Shown: positions 1 through 8,071 of the stretch, piece by piece | Position numbering within the stretch: the stretch's first letter is position 1 | How the letters are laid out: every line of letters begins with the position of its first letter | NCBI RefSeq assembly: GCF_030758935.1 | Contig: NZ_CP132333.1 | Location: forward strand, 3,162,992-3,226,991 | Origin: Geothrix sp. PMB-07 | GTDB lineage: Bacteria > Acidobacteriota > Holophagae > Holophagales > Holophagaceae | DNA length: 64,000 nucleotides | Direction: 5' to 3' | Notes under the pieces: model-generated | What the model saw: the letters and a program-made list of their open reading frames with translations, nothing else | Told to the model about the DNA's origin: nothing | Databases searched by the model: none | Position numbers and translations under genes: made by a program

Positions 1-2155
1 CCGCGCCCGAGCCCATGGCGATGCCCAGATCCGCCGCCGCCAGGGCCGGGGCGTCGTTGATGCCATCGCCCACCATGGCCACCACCTTGCCTTCGCCCTG
101 GAACCGCTTCACCGCCTCGGCCTTTTCCGAAGGCGAGACTTCGCCAAGGAAATCATCCACACCCACGGCCTTGGCGATGCGTTCCGTGGTGGCCCTGGCA
201 TCGCCGGAGAGCAGCACCACCCGGACGCCGCGCTCCCGCAATTCAGCGATGACAGCCGCGGCCTCGGCCCGGGGCCGGTCACCGAAGGCCAGAACGCCGC
301 AGCAGGCGCCATCCACGACAGCGAAAGCCACGGTGAGCCCCTCGGCTTCCCAGGCAGCGGCGCGGGCTTCGAGCTCAGCAGAAAGGGCGCTGCCGACCTC
401 CGCCATCAGCTTCCGATTCCCCACGGCCACGCAATGGCCCGCCACGTCGCCGAGCAATCCCTGCCCCGCCTTGATCTCGATGCCACAAGCATCGAGCAGT
501 GCCACGCCCTGTTCAGAGGCGTACCGCTTCACGGCGTGGGCCAGGGGATGCTCGGAATAGGATTCCAGGGAGGCCACCCAATCGAGGTGTTCCAATTCGG
601 CGTGGCGCACCCGGAAGTCGCCCTCGGTCACCGTGCCGGTCTTGTCGAGGAGCAGCAGGTCCACCTTGCGGAAGGTCTCCAGCACGCGCACATCGCGGAT
701 GATGATGCCCTGGCGGGAGGCCGCGCCAATGGCGGCCGTCGTGGCCAGTGGCGTGGCGATGCCCAGGGCGCAGGGGCAGGCGATGACCAGCACCGCGATG
801 CCCCGCAGCATCGCCTCCGTGCCCGTGTGGCCACGGCCCAGGCACACCACCACCGTGAGCGCCGCCAGCCCCAACACCGCCGGAATGAAGAGGCGGGAAA
901 CCCGGTCCACCAGGCACTCGAGGGGGCTCTTGCTGGCCAGGGCGGACTGCACGGAGGCCACGATCTGCGCCAAGGTCGAATCCGCACCGCAGCGGGTGAC
1001 GCGGATTTCCAGTACGCCTGCGGTGTTCAGGCTGCCGCAGATGACCGTGTCCCCCGGGGCTTTGGCGCAGGGGTCGGATTCGCCCGTGACCACGGATTCA
1101 TCCGCCGCGGATTGCCCCTCCACCACCAACCCGTCGGCGGGAATGCGCTCGCCGGGTTTCACCAGGATCACCGTGCCCGGTTCCAGGGCCTCGATGGCCA
1201 CGAAACGTTCCTGGCCGTCGATGCGCAGGCGGGCCTTCTTGGGCAACAGGCGGTGCAGCATGGCGATGGCGCGGGCGCTGCGGTCCTTGGCGTTGCGCTC
1301 CAGGGCCTTGCCCGTGAGCACCAGGGTGACGATGGCGCAGGCGGTGTCGAAGTAGTAGTGCTGGCCCTCCAGGAAGGCCTGGGCGGCACTGTAGGTGAAG
1401 GCCGCCAGCACCCCGGTGGAGATGAGGGCCTCCATGCGCAGGTGGCCGGTCTTGAGGCCGTACCAGGCGATGCGATGGATGGGCCAGGCCGAATAGAGCA
1501 CCACCGGCAGTGTCAGGGCCATGAGGATGAATGGCACCGCGCGATGGGCCCAGCCCGCGATGCTTTCCCAGTAGCTGGCGTAGATGACCAGGCTGAAGAG
1601 CATCACGTTCATCCACAGGCCACCGGCGATGCCCAGGCGCAACACCATGTCCTGCCATTCGCGGCGGTCGGTTTCCCGCTCGGCGCCGAATTCCACGGCC
1701 CGGTAGCCCAGCGAGCGGACCCGGTCCGGCACTGTCGCCGGCGGCACCAGCTGGGGACAGTAGGTGACCTTCAGCAGGTCGGACGTGAACAGCACCTCGG
1801 CGGAAACGATGCCGCGCTCTCGGCGCAGCGCATGCTCCACCACCCAGCCACAGGCCGCACACCACATGCCGGAGAGCTGGTAGAGCGCCTCCTTGGTCTC
1901 GGCGCCTTCGGGGAGGGTGAAGTCATCCCCTTCCTCCACCCGGCCCAGCAGCCCCAGTCGCTGGCTCTCCTGGAAGAGATCGGTCTGGCGAAGATCCACG
2001 CCGGAATCGATGGCCCCGCTCTCCAGCAGGATGGCGTAGACATTCAGACAGCCGGTGCAGCAGAAGCGTCGCTCCTGCTCCCGGAAGATCTGGAACTGCG
2101 GATGCTTCGTCGCTGAGGCCCCACAAAGCTCGCAGGTGGGCGTGCCCGTGCTCAT
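1..2155 (-). CDS. ccoI: Copper-translocating P-type ATPase CcoI/FixI (3' end beyond window)
   Basis: P1B-type ATPase that moves copper across the inner membrane for assembly of the cbb3 oxidase encoded upstream. Translating back from the ATG gives about 718 residues before the window edge. Cysteine pairs C8xxC11 and C32-C-T-G-C36 form the N-terminal zinc-ribbon-like metal site typical of FixI. A heavy-metal-associated domain carries C99xxC102. The transmembrane CPC motif is C460-P-C462, and the phosphorylated Asp is D504 in DKTGT. A GDGxNDAPAL-type hinge lies near the window start, so only the last helices and tail are missing. The start overlaps the stop of the 53-aa gene upstream (ATGA), indicating translational coupling. 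Metal specificity is inferred from CPC and operon context. Confidence 0.95.
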   Translation of the reverse strand, partial: MSTGTPTCELCGASATKHPQFQIFREQERRFCCTGCLNVYAILLESGAIDSGVDLRQTDLFQESQRLGLLGRVEEGDDFTLPEGAETKEALYQLSGMWCAACGWVVEHALRRERGIVSAEVLFTSDLLKVTYCPQLVPPATVPDRVRSLGYRAVEFGAERETDRREWQDMVLRLGIAGGLWMNVMLFSLVIYASYWESIAGWAHRAVPFILMALTLPVVLYSAWPIHRIAWYGLKTGHLRMEALISTGVLAAFTYSAAQAFLEGQHYYFDTACAIVTLVLTGKALERNAKDRSARAIAMLHRLLPKKARLRIDGQERFVAIEALEPGTVILVKPGERIPADGLVVEGQSAADESVVTGESDPCAKAPGDTVICGSLNTAGVLEIRVTRCGADSTLAQIVASVQSALASKSPLECLVDRVSRLFIPAVLGLAALTVVVCLGRGHTGTEAMLRGIAVLVIACPCALGIATPLATTAAIGAASRQGIIIRDVRVLETFRKVDLLLLDKTGTVTEGDFRVRHAELEHLDWVASLESYSEHPLAHAVKRYASEQGVALLDACGIEIKAGQGLLGDVAGHCVAVGNRKLMAEVGSALSAELEARAAAWEAEGLTVAFAVVDGACCGVLAFGDRPRAEAAAVIAELRERGVRVVLLSGDARATTERIAKAVGVDDFLGEVSPSEKAEAVKRFQGEGKVVAMVGDGINDAPALAAADLGIAMGSGA

Positions 2156-2313
2156 GAGTGCTGGGTCGGTTGGGGCTTCCCCTGGTCGTCGAGCATCACG
2201 GGATTGGCCTGCTTCGTCAGACGGTAGGCCACCACAAGGATGGTGATGAACAGCAGGCCGATGAGGCCGAACATCACGAGGTAGCGGCCACCGCCCTTCT
2301 TGCCTTCAGTCAT
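2152..2313 (-). CDS. 53-aa single-span membrane protein between ccoG and ccoI
   Basis: A short gene that is easily missed. The ATG lies 3 nt after the ccoG stop and the TGA overlaps the ccoI start (ATGA), so it is embedded in the assembly-factor part of the operon. The product begins MTEGKKGGGR, has one hydrophobic helix at roughly residues 11-30, and ends in a short polar tail rich in Asp, Pro and Gln. Its position is where FixH/CcoH or CcoS proteins sit in other cco clusters. It lacks the FixH periplasmic domain and I see no CcoS signature. Function unknown; a role in oxidase assembly is inferred only from context. Confidence 0.8.
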   Translation of the reverse strand: MTEGKKGGGRYLVMFGLIGLLFITILVVAYRLTKQANPVMLDDQGKPQPTQHS

Positions 2314-2316
2314 GGG

Positions 2317-3654
2317 TCAGTTCCTCTTCAGGGGGGTGATGAAGGTGAGCTCCTCGGCGTCCGCCTTGCGGGCGCCTTCGGCCTGGGCCAGGATGCGGAT
2401 GTGGTGAACGTCCTGTCCATCCTGAACGAAGGGCGCGCGGAGTTCCACTGTGCCCGCATAGACCTCCCCCGGCTTGAGCACCACCGGATTGGCGGGAAGG
2501 GCCAGATCGGCGCCGGGCAACCCCTCCACCCAGAGACGAACCTGGCTGGTCCTGCCCGTACGGTTGGCCAGCTTCAAACGGATGAGGTTGGCCGCGCGGC
2601 CATCCTCCAGCACCTTGAACAGCGTGGAGCGATCGGGGTTGATCTCCACCAGCACCGGCCGCCGGAACGAAAGAGCCAGGGCGAGTCCCACCAGGTAGAA
2701 GGTCATGATGAGGAGGATCACCACCCGCTTGGCGTCACGGAAGCCCCAACGCAGGTACCAGGCCTCCTTCACGGCGGCCTTGGGCGCATCGCCCCAGGCG
2801 TAGTGGATGAGCCCCGGCTTCCCGACCTTGCGGAGGATGTCCTCGCAGGCGTCGATGCAGTCGCCGCAGTGCACGCATTCGATCTGGTAGGGCGACTGGC
2901 GGATGTCGATGCCCATCTCGCAGACTCGAACGCATTTCTTACACTCGATGCAGTCCTTGGTCTCACCGACTCCATCCTGGTAGGCCACCAACAGCGTGTG
3001 CTTGTCCTGAAGCATGCCCTGGATGTAGCCGTAGGGGCACACCGTGGTGCAGAACTTCTGCCGCACCAGGGTGAAGTCCAGAAAGGTGATGACCGTGACC
3101 ACCGCGCCGGTGATGCCACCCACGGTGACCAGATCGAAGTGCAGGAGGCGGCCCAGCAGATCCCGCGGTTCCACGAAGTACGAGGTAAAGACGAAGGCCA
3201 GGAACACCGACGCGACCAGCAAGACCGTGTAGAAGAGCCCCCTGGACGCGAGGTTTTTGATCCGGGCGCTGGCAGCCTTGAGCTGCTGCTGGGCCAGACG
3301 TTTGGCCCAGCGTTCCACGCCCTGGCTCCACTCGCTGAAGATCATCTGCGGACAGGCGTAGCTGCAATAGATGCGGCCATGGATGATGGCCGAGGCCGCG
3401 ATGACGAACATCAGGAACATCAGCGCGAAGAAGATGATGGCGAATTCACTGATCCAGAGCTCCTGCCCCGCGAAATAGAAGCGCTGGCGCGGAATGTCGA
3501 AGCGCATCAGGTTCGTGAAGGGGGCCGCCACGAAGCACAGGAAGAAAGCCAGATGAAAACGCTTCCGTGTGGGCTTGTAGACCTTGTCTGGCGGCGGCAG
3601 CGGTGGAAGCCGCTCGGTCCGGGCTTTGGGGGCAGTATCTTCTTGTATGCTCAT
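2317..3654 (-). CDS. ccoG: cbb3 oxidase accessory protein CcoG (RdxA/FixG), polyferredoxin
   Basis: A 445-aa membrane ferredoxin. In characterised bacteria CcoG reduces Cu(II) so copper can be delivered to the cbb3 oxidase. Several transmembrane helices occupy the first ~230 residues, including the family CSYACP cysteine motif. Two 4Fe-4S ferredoxin motifs follow (CIECKKCVRVC and CVHCGDCIDAC), then a late transmembrane helix and a C-terminal immunoglobulin-like FixG domain from about residue 340. Length matches the family. It starts 1 nt before the end of the upstream flavoprotein gene and sits 3 nt before the 53-aa gene, consistent with a single transcript. Confidence 0.95.
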   Translation of the reverse strand: MSIQEDTAPKARTERLPPLPPPDKVYKPTRKRFHLAFFLCFVAAPFTNLMRFDIPRQRFYFAGQELWISEFAIIFFALMFLMFVIAASAIIHGRIYCSYACPQMIFSEWSQGVERWAKRLAQQQLKAASARIKNLASRGLFYTVLLVASVFLAFVFTSYFVEPRDLLGRLLHFDLVTVGGITGAVVTVITFLDFTLVRQKFCTTVCPYGYIQGMLQDKHTLLVAYQDGVGETKDCIECKKCVRVCEMGIDIRQSPYQIECVHCGDCIDACEDILRKVGKPGLIHYAWGDAPKAAVKEAWYLRWGFRDAKRVVILLIMTFYLVGLALALSFRRPVLVEINPDRSTLFKVLEDGRAANLIRLKLANRTGRTSQVRLWVEGLPGADLALPANPVVLKPGEVYAGTVELRAPFVQDGQDVHHIRILAQAEGARKADAEELTFITPLKRN

Positions 3655-5589
3655 TTAGGAATGATACTGGATCTTCGGATTCGGCGAGGGGATGGATACG
3701 CATTCCGTCGTGTGGTCGAAGCGCTTCATCTGGATGGCATGGGTGGGGCAGCGCGAGGCGCACATGGCGCAGCGGATGCATGTGCTCTCATCCTTGAGCA
3801 TGACCCCGCCCAGCTCATCCTTGTCCTGGGCACTGAGGGCTTGGTATTCAGGCAGGGAGATCTCCGCCCCCGCCTGGACCAGCCGTTCATGGGCGTCGTA
3901 GTCAGACAGGGTGCTGACGCCCACCAGCTTGATGAGATTCTCCGGACACACGTCCACACAGCCGTTGCAGGCGATGCAGTGATCCGTCTCGAACACCGTG
4001 TTCACATTGCAGCGCAGGCAGCGGGAGCCCTGACGACGGGCCATCTCCTCGGGGTAGCTCAGCTCGACGATGTCCACCGAGGCGGCCCGGGCCGTGCTTT
4101 CCAGCACCGGTGCGTTGGTCCGCTCTTCCCGGTGCCAGCCTTCGGCCATGGTGTAGGCGGCGGGCAGCCAGCGCTTGCGCACCACCACATCCGTGCGCGT
4201 CCCCCGCAGGAAATCATGCATGGAGCGGGCGGCGGTATGGGCCGAGGCAATGGCGTCGATGAACAGCCGGGCACCATGCGCGACGTCGCCGCAGGCGAAG
4301 ATGTCGGGCGCGGTGGTCTGGTAGGTGGCAGGATCCACCTTCACGAGACCGCGCTGGATCTCGACGCCATCCTCGGGCTTCAGGAAGCTGAGGTCGGCCG
4401 TCTGGCCGATGGCGAACACCACGGAATCGGCATGGATGTCCGTGAGATCACCTTCGTCGAACTTGGGGTTGAAGCGCCGCTCCTCATCGAAGACCGACAG
4501 GCACTTCACCACGCGCAGGCCTTTGCACTTGCCGTTCTCAACGATGATTTCCTTGGGCCCCACGCGGTTGTGGAGGTGGATGCCCTCCTCCTCGCCCTCA
4601 TGGATTTCCACCTTGTCAGCGGGCATTTCCTCGAGTGACTCGAGGCAGACCACGTGGATCTCCTTGTCGCCACTCAGGCGCAGGGCGGAGCGGGCGACGT
4701 CATAGGCGACTTTCTCGCCATGGCCCATCTCCTGCAACGCGTCCTCCTGGTTCAGCGCCTCGAAGGGGCGCAGGGCCGAGCGGGCCACATCGTAGGCCAC
4801 GTTGCCGCCACCCACCACCACCACGCGCCGCCCCAGAGGCAGGGGCTTGCCTTCGTTGAAGGCCCGCAGGAATTCCATGCCGTCATACACGCCCTCGGTC
4901 TCGCCGCCGGGCAGGGAGAGCTTGCGGCCATTGGGCAGGCCGACGCCTAGGAAAATGGCCTTGTAGCCCTGGGCCCGGAGATCGGCGACGGTGAAATCGC
5001 GGCCGAGCTTCATGTTGCATTTGAGCTCGACCCCCAGCGACACGATGGCATTGATCTCATGGCGCACGAGCTCCCGAGGCAGGCGAAACACAGGTACGCC
5101 CGCCGTGAGCATGCCCCCGGGTTCGGCGGTGGCTTCGAAGACGGTGACCTTGTAGCCGATCTGCACCAGGTCGTGGGCCACGGTCATGCCCGCGACGCCG
5201 GCGCCGATGACGGCCACCTTCTCGTAGTCCCCACGGTTGGGCGGCAGCATGCGCTGGTTCGCCCCCTCGCGGTAGGCGGCGTAATCCCCCGTTTCGGGCC
5301 CGAACTTGTCCGTGACGAAGCGCTTGAGAGCGCGGATCGCCACGGGCTCGTCCAGGGAGCCGCGCCGGCAGTTGGCTTCACAGGGGGCCCCGCAGACCCG
5401 CCCGCAGATGGAGGCGAAGGGGTTGGTGGCGCGGGCAATGCGGTAGGCATCGTCGTACCGCCCTTCGGCGATGGCCGTCACGTACCCGCACGCATCCGTG
5501 TGCACCGGACAGGCATGCTGACACTTGACCATCTCGACCCAGTACTGCGAGTCGTCGGGAACCCTGAACTGCCAGCTGGCGTTATCCAC
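3655..5589 (-). CDS. FAD/NAD(P)-binding, 4Fe-4S oxidoreductase (GltD-like with C-terminal ferredoxin domain)
   Basis: About 644 aa. The N-terminal half resembles the glutamate synthase small subunit/SfrB family: a cysteine-rich N-terminal 4Fe-4S region (CQHACP..., CGRVCGAPCEANC), an FAD-binding GAGVAG glycine motif, and an NAD(P)-binding VVGGGNVAYD motif near residue 260. The C-terminus carries ferredoxin motifs CIACNGCVDVCP and CIRCAMCASRCP. I chose GTG at 5589: it lies 4 nt after the previous stop, has GAGG upstream, and avoids a 49-nt overlap required by an upstream start. The protein probably passes electrons between NAD(P)H and an FeS or quinone partner, but its acceptor is unknown. No GltA-like large subunit is nearby. 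Residues 264-274 are repeated at 294-304 (see findings). Confidence 0.85.
   Translation of the reverse strand: MDNASWQFRVPDDSQYWVEMVKCQHACPVHTDACGYVTAIAEGRYDDAYRIARATNPFASICGRVCGAPCEANCRRGSLDEPVAIRALKRFVTDKFGPETGDYAAYREGANQRMLPPNRGDYEKVAVIGAGVAGMTVAHDLVQIGYKVTVFEATAEPGGMLTAGVPVFRLPRELVRHEINAIVSLGVELKCNMKLGRDFTVADLRAQGYKAIFLGVGLPNGRKLSLPGGETEGVYDGMEFLRAFNEGKPLPLGRRVVVVGGGNVAYDVARSALRPFEALNQEDALQEMGHGEKVAYDVARSALRLSGDKEIHVVCLESLEEMPADKVEIHEGEEEGIHLHNRVGPKEIIVENGKCKGLRVVKCLSVFDEERRFNPKFDEGDLTDIHADSVVFAIGQTADLSFLKPEDGVEIQRGLVKVDPATYQTTAPDIFACGDVAHGARLFIDAIASAHTAARSMHDFLRGTRTDVVVRKRWLPAAYTMAEGWHREERTNAPVLESTARAASVDIVELSYPEEMARRQGSRCLRCNVNTVFETDHCIACNGCVDVCPENLIKLVGVSTLSDYDAHERLVQAGAEISLPEYQALSAQDKDELGGVMLKDESTCIRCAMCASRCPTHAIQMKRFDHTTECVSIPSPNPKIQYHS
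4678..4800 (-). repeat. Internal duplication inside the flavoprotein gene
   Basis: The 11-codon block encoding VAYDVARSALR occurs twice, at 4768-4800 and 4678-4710, exactly 90 nt apart. The two copies differ at 5 of 33 nucleotides, all synonymous. The result is a ~30-residue insertion directly after the NAD(P)-binding glycine motif. Confidence 0.85.
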
Positions 5590-5593
5590 AGCT

Positions 5594-5902
5594 TTAATCC
5601 TCGTGGGGCTTGCGGAAGGCGAAGATCGCGATGGTGACCACATAGATCAGGGCCAACAGGGCGACGGTGTAGCTCAGAGCGGGGCTGGTTTTCGACACCA
5701 GGTTGAACTGCTCAACGAACTTTCCGCGGGTCGCGTGGTGCACATCCCCGTACATCTGCACCACCAGGTAGGCGGTGCAGCCAAGGCCGATGACCGGAAT
5801 GGCCAGCTTGAGGAAACCCGGAACATCGGTGCCCTTGCGCTCCGTCATCCAGCCGTCGGCGTAATCCTTGAGTTCTTCCTTGCCCTTCTTGTCTTCACTC
5901 AT
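5594..5902 (-). CDS. 102-aa membrane protein of the bc/cbb3 operon
   Basis: A small basic protein with two predicted transmembrane helices, at roughly residues 30-50 and 74-94, and a charged Lys/Glu-rich N-terminus beginning MSEDKKGKEE. The ATG overlaps the stop of the ccoQ-like gene (ATGA) and is preceded by a perfect AGGAGG, so it is certainly expressed with the oxidase. I do not recognise a named family. It has no heme motif, so it is not a CcoP. It could be an oxidase subunit or an anchor for the flavoprotein encoded immediately downstream. Confidence 0.8.
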   Translation of the reverse strand: MSEDKKGKEELKDYADGWMTERKGTDVPGFLKLAIPVIGLGCTAYLVVQMYGDVHHATRGKFVEQFNLVSKTSPALSYTVALLALIYVVTIAIFAFRKPHED

Positions 5903-6081
5903 GGGGTCCTCCTGGGAGTGTCGTCATCCTCGAACATCTGGAATTTGGGTTCCTCGCCCTTGTCGCCCCAATAGCCTTCCCGTCTGGATTTCACGAAGAA
6001 GTAGACGGCCAATCCGAACATCAGGGCGAAGAACAGGTAGGCGAAGTAGACGCTGGGATAGGTGTAGTCCGTGGCGGGCAT
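5899..6081 (-). CDS. ccoQ: CcoQ/FixQ-like small subunit of cbb3 oxidase
   Basis: A 60-aa protein with one transmembrane helix at about residues 10-29 followed by a charged cytoplasmic tail (KSRREGYWGDKG). Size, single helix and position directly after ccoO match CcoQ, which stabilises the cbb3 complex. CcoQ is poorly conserved, so the name rests mainly on context. The ATG at 6081 lies 4 nt downstream of the ccoO stop and is preferred to a longer frame that would run into ccoO. The stop overlaps the next ATG. Confidence 0.75.
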   Translation of the reverse strand: MPATDYTYPSVYFAYLFFALMFGLAVYFFVKSRREGYWGDKGEEPKFQMFEDDDTPRRTP

Positions 6082-6085
6082 GCGG

Positions 6086-6655
6086 CTACTTCTCGTAGTC
6101 GTTGGCCGGACGCCAGTCCTTGCCACGGCCCAGGCTCTGCAGGTAGGCCACCAGGGCGTTGAACTCTTCCGGATTGTTCACGATCCAGGGGTAGGGCGGC
6201 ATGATGGAGCCCTTCACGAGGTCGCGGGGGTTGCGGAAGTGGGTGCGGTGCCACTGGGTGTCGTACTTGCCGCCCACGCGGGCGAGATCGGGGCCCGTGC
6301 GCTTGGTGCCGAACATGTGGGGATCGTCGTAGACGAACTCATCGGGCGTGGAGATGGGCGCATCGACCCCGCGCCACCCATAGCGCTTGGTGTCGGCCAG
6401 GAGGGTTCGGATCTGCTGGGTGTGGCAGTACCAGCAGCCCTCGCGCACATAGATGGCGCGGCCCTTCTTCTGGAGGTCGTTCAGGGGCACCACCTTGCCG
6501 GTCATGCCCTTGGCGGGATCGTGGTTCTCGAAGGGCTTGGCCCAGCTGGTATCCACCAGGGGCGGCACCACCGTGGTGAGAATGCCGCCGATGAAGAACA
6601 GGGCGAGGGAGATTCCAATGGCCCAGAGGGCGTTGTTGTCGGCTTTTTTGAACAT
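6086..6655 (-). CDS. ccoO: cbb3-type cytochrome c oxidase subunit II (monoheme) CcoO
   Basis: A 189-aa membrane-anchored cytochrome c. One N-terminal helix (about residues 10-31) is followed by a periplasmic domain with the heme c motif C74-W-Y-C-H78 and a distal Met in SIMPPYPW. The family-typical stretch after the heme site (TQQIRTL...RYGW) is clear. CcoO carries electrons to the binuclear centre in CcoN. It begins 21 nt after ccoN and ends 4 nt before the ccoQ-like gene. Length is slightly short of typical CcoO (about 200 aa) but complete. Confidence 0.97.
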   Translation of the reverse strand: MFKKADNNALWAIGISLALFFIGGILTTVVPPLVDTSWAKPFENHDPAKGMTGKVVPLNDLQKKGRAIYVREGCWYCHTQQIRTLLADTKRYGWRGVDAPISTPDEFVYDDPHMFGTKRTGPDLARVGGKYDTQWHRTHFRNPRDLVKGSIMPPYPWIVNNPEEFNALVAYLQSLGRGKDWRPANDYEK

Positions 6656-6676
6656 GATCGCGCTCCTTTCAGCGGC

Positions 6677-8071
6677 CTAGGCGGCCGCCTCCTCGTTGGC
6701 CCCGAGGACGGTGGCCATGATGTTGTAGGCGAACATCACGATGCCGATGAACATCAGGATTCCCGACAGGAAGCGGACGATCCAGATGGGCTTGAGGGCG
6801 ATGACGGTGTCGATGAAGGGGATGTTCCAGTTGTTCCACTGCCAGCCCTGCCAGAAGCCGCCCAGCCAGAGGGTGGTGAAGAAGCCCAGGCCGCCGATCA
6901 TCAGCATCCAGTAGCTCCAGTTGGCCAGCACATCGGAATGCAGCGCCTTGTTCCACATGCGGGGCACGGTGTAGTAGGTGCCGGCGATGGCCAGGAAGCT
7001 GAAGCAGCCCAGTACGGCCATGTGGGCGTGGCCGGGAATCCAGTCCGTCTTGGAGACGATGGCGTTCACCGTGCGCAGGCTGTGCATGGGCCCCTGGAAA
7101 CAGGTGAGCAGGTAGAACACGATGCCGGACATGAGGAACTTGAGGGGCACGCTCTCGCGCAGCTGGTGCCACTGGCCCTTCATGGTGGCGAAGAGGTTGT
7201 AGACCACGGCCCACACGGGGATGAGCAGCATCACGGAGAAGGCGATGGCGATGGTCTGCAGCCACTGGGAGATGGGCCCGTGGATCATGTGGTGGGCGCC
7301 GGTCCAGACATAGACGAAGGCCAGGGACCAGAAGCCCACCATGGACAGCTTGTGGCTGAAGAGGGGCGTGTTCGAGGCACGGGGGATGAAGTAGTAGGCA
7401 ATGCCCAGGCCGATGGGGGTGAAGATCAGACCCACGGCGTTGTGCACATACATCCAGTTCAGGTTGGCCTGGTTGGTGCCCGTGGTGAACAGGGTGGCGA
7501 AGTTGCCCGTCAGATAGACGAAGGCCGTCCACAGCACGCAGCCCATGGTGTACCAGATGGTCACGTACATCGCCTGGTGCTTGCGGGTGGCCACGGTCAT
7601 GAGGAGGTTCAGGCCGAACATGATCCAGGCCACGACCACCAGGATGTCGAGGTACCAGGGCAGCTCCGCGTATTCCCAGCCCTGGTTCTGGCCCGCCAGC
7701 AGGGTGACGACGGCACCCAGGATGATGACGTTCCAGAGCACGGCGGTGGCCACGCCCAGCTTCTCGCTCCAGAGCTTTACGCCGCAGAGCCGAGGAATGA
7801 TGTAGTAGGCCAGGCCCATGTCGGCGGCCAGCAGCCAGCCGAAGAGCATGCCGTTCACGTGGAGGGGGCGCAGGCGGCCGTAGGTGAGCCAGGACATGGT
7901 GCCCATGAGGTCGGGCCACACGAACTTGGCGGCGATGATCACGGCGATGATGCCGACGATGAAGAAATAGGCCACCGAGCTGACCAGGAACCACTTGGCC
8001 GTGGAATCGTCGTGGACCAGGGCTCCTTCCGGCGTTTTCGGCGCCTCTGCCTTACTGAACTGGGGCTGCAT
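6677..8071 (-). CDS. ccoN: cbb3-type cytochrome c oxidase catalytic subunit I CcoN
   Basis: A 464-aa heme-copper oxidase catalytic subunit with twelve predicted helices. Visible landmarks are the low-spin heme histidine in [12 protein letters not shown], the HHMIHGP Cu-B histidines, and the late [12 protein letters not shown] segment that ligates the hemes. It reduces oxygen to water with high affinity, as known for the C-type heme-copper family. Its ATG lies inside the end of the heptaheme cytochrome gene (20-nt overlap), an unusually tight link between the bc part and the oxidase part of the operon. Confidence 0.98.
   Translation of the reverse strand: MQPQFSKAEAPKTPEGALVHDDSTAKWFLVSSVAYFFIVGIIAVIIAAKFVWPDLMGTMSWLTYGRLRPLHVNGMLFGWLLAADMGLAYYIIPRLCGVKLWSEKLGVATAVLWNVIILGAVVTLLAGQNQGWEYAELPWYLDILVVVAWIMFGLNLLMTVATRKHQAMYVTIWYTMGCVLWTAFVYLTGNFATLFTTGTNQANLNWMYVHNAVGLIFTPIGLGIAYYFIPRASNTPLFSHKLSMVGFWSLAFVYVWTGAHHMIHGPISQWLQTIAIAFSVMLLIPVWAVVYNLFATMKGQWHQLRESVPLKFLMSGIVFYLLTCFQGPMHSLRTVNAIVSKTDWIPGHAHMAVLGCFSFLAIAGTYYTVPRMWNKALHSDVLANWSYWMLMIGGLGFFTTLWLGGFWQGWQWNNWNIPFIDTVIALKPIWIVRFLSGILMFIGIVMFAYNIMATVLGANEEAAA

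Noticed and set aside
2158-4638. An 826-codon open frame on the plus strand opposite ccoG and the flavoprotein gene
   Set aside because: It is His/Gly/Glu-rich with no family likeness, and lies entirely antisense to two well-recognised genes. Such long antisense frames are common at high GC.
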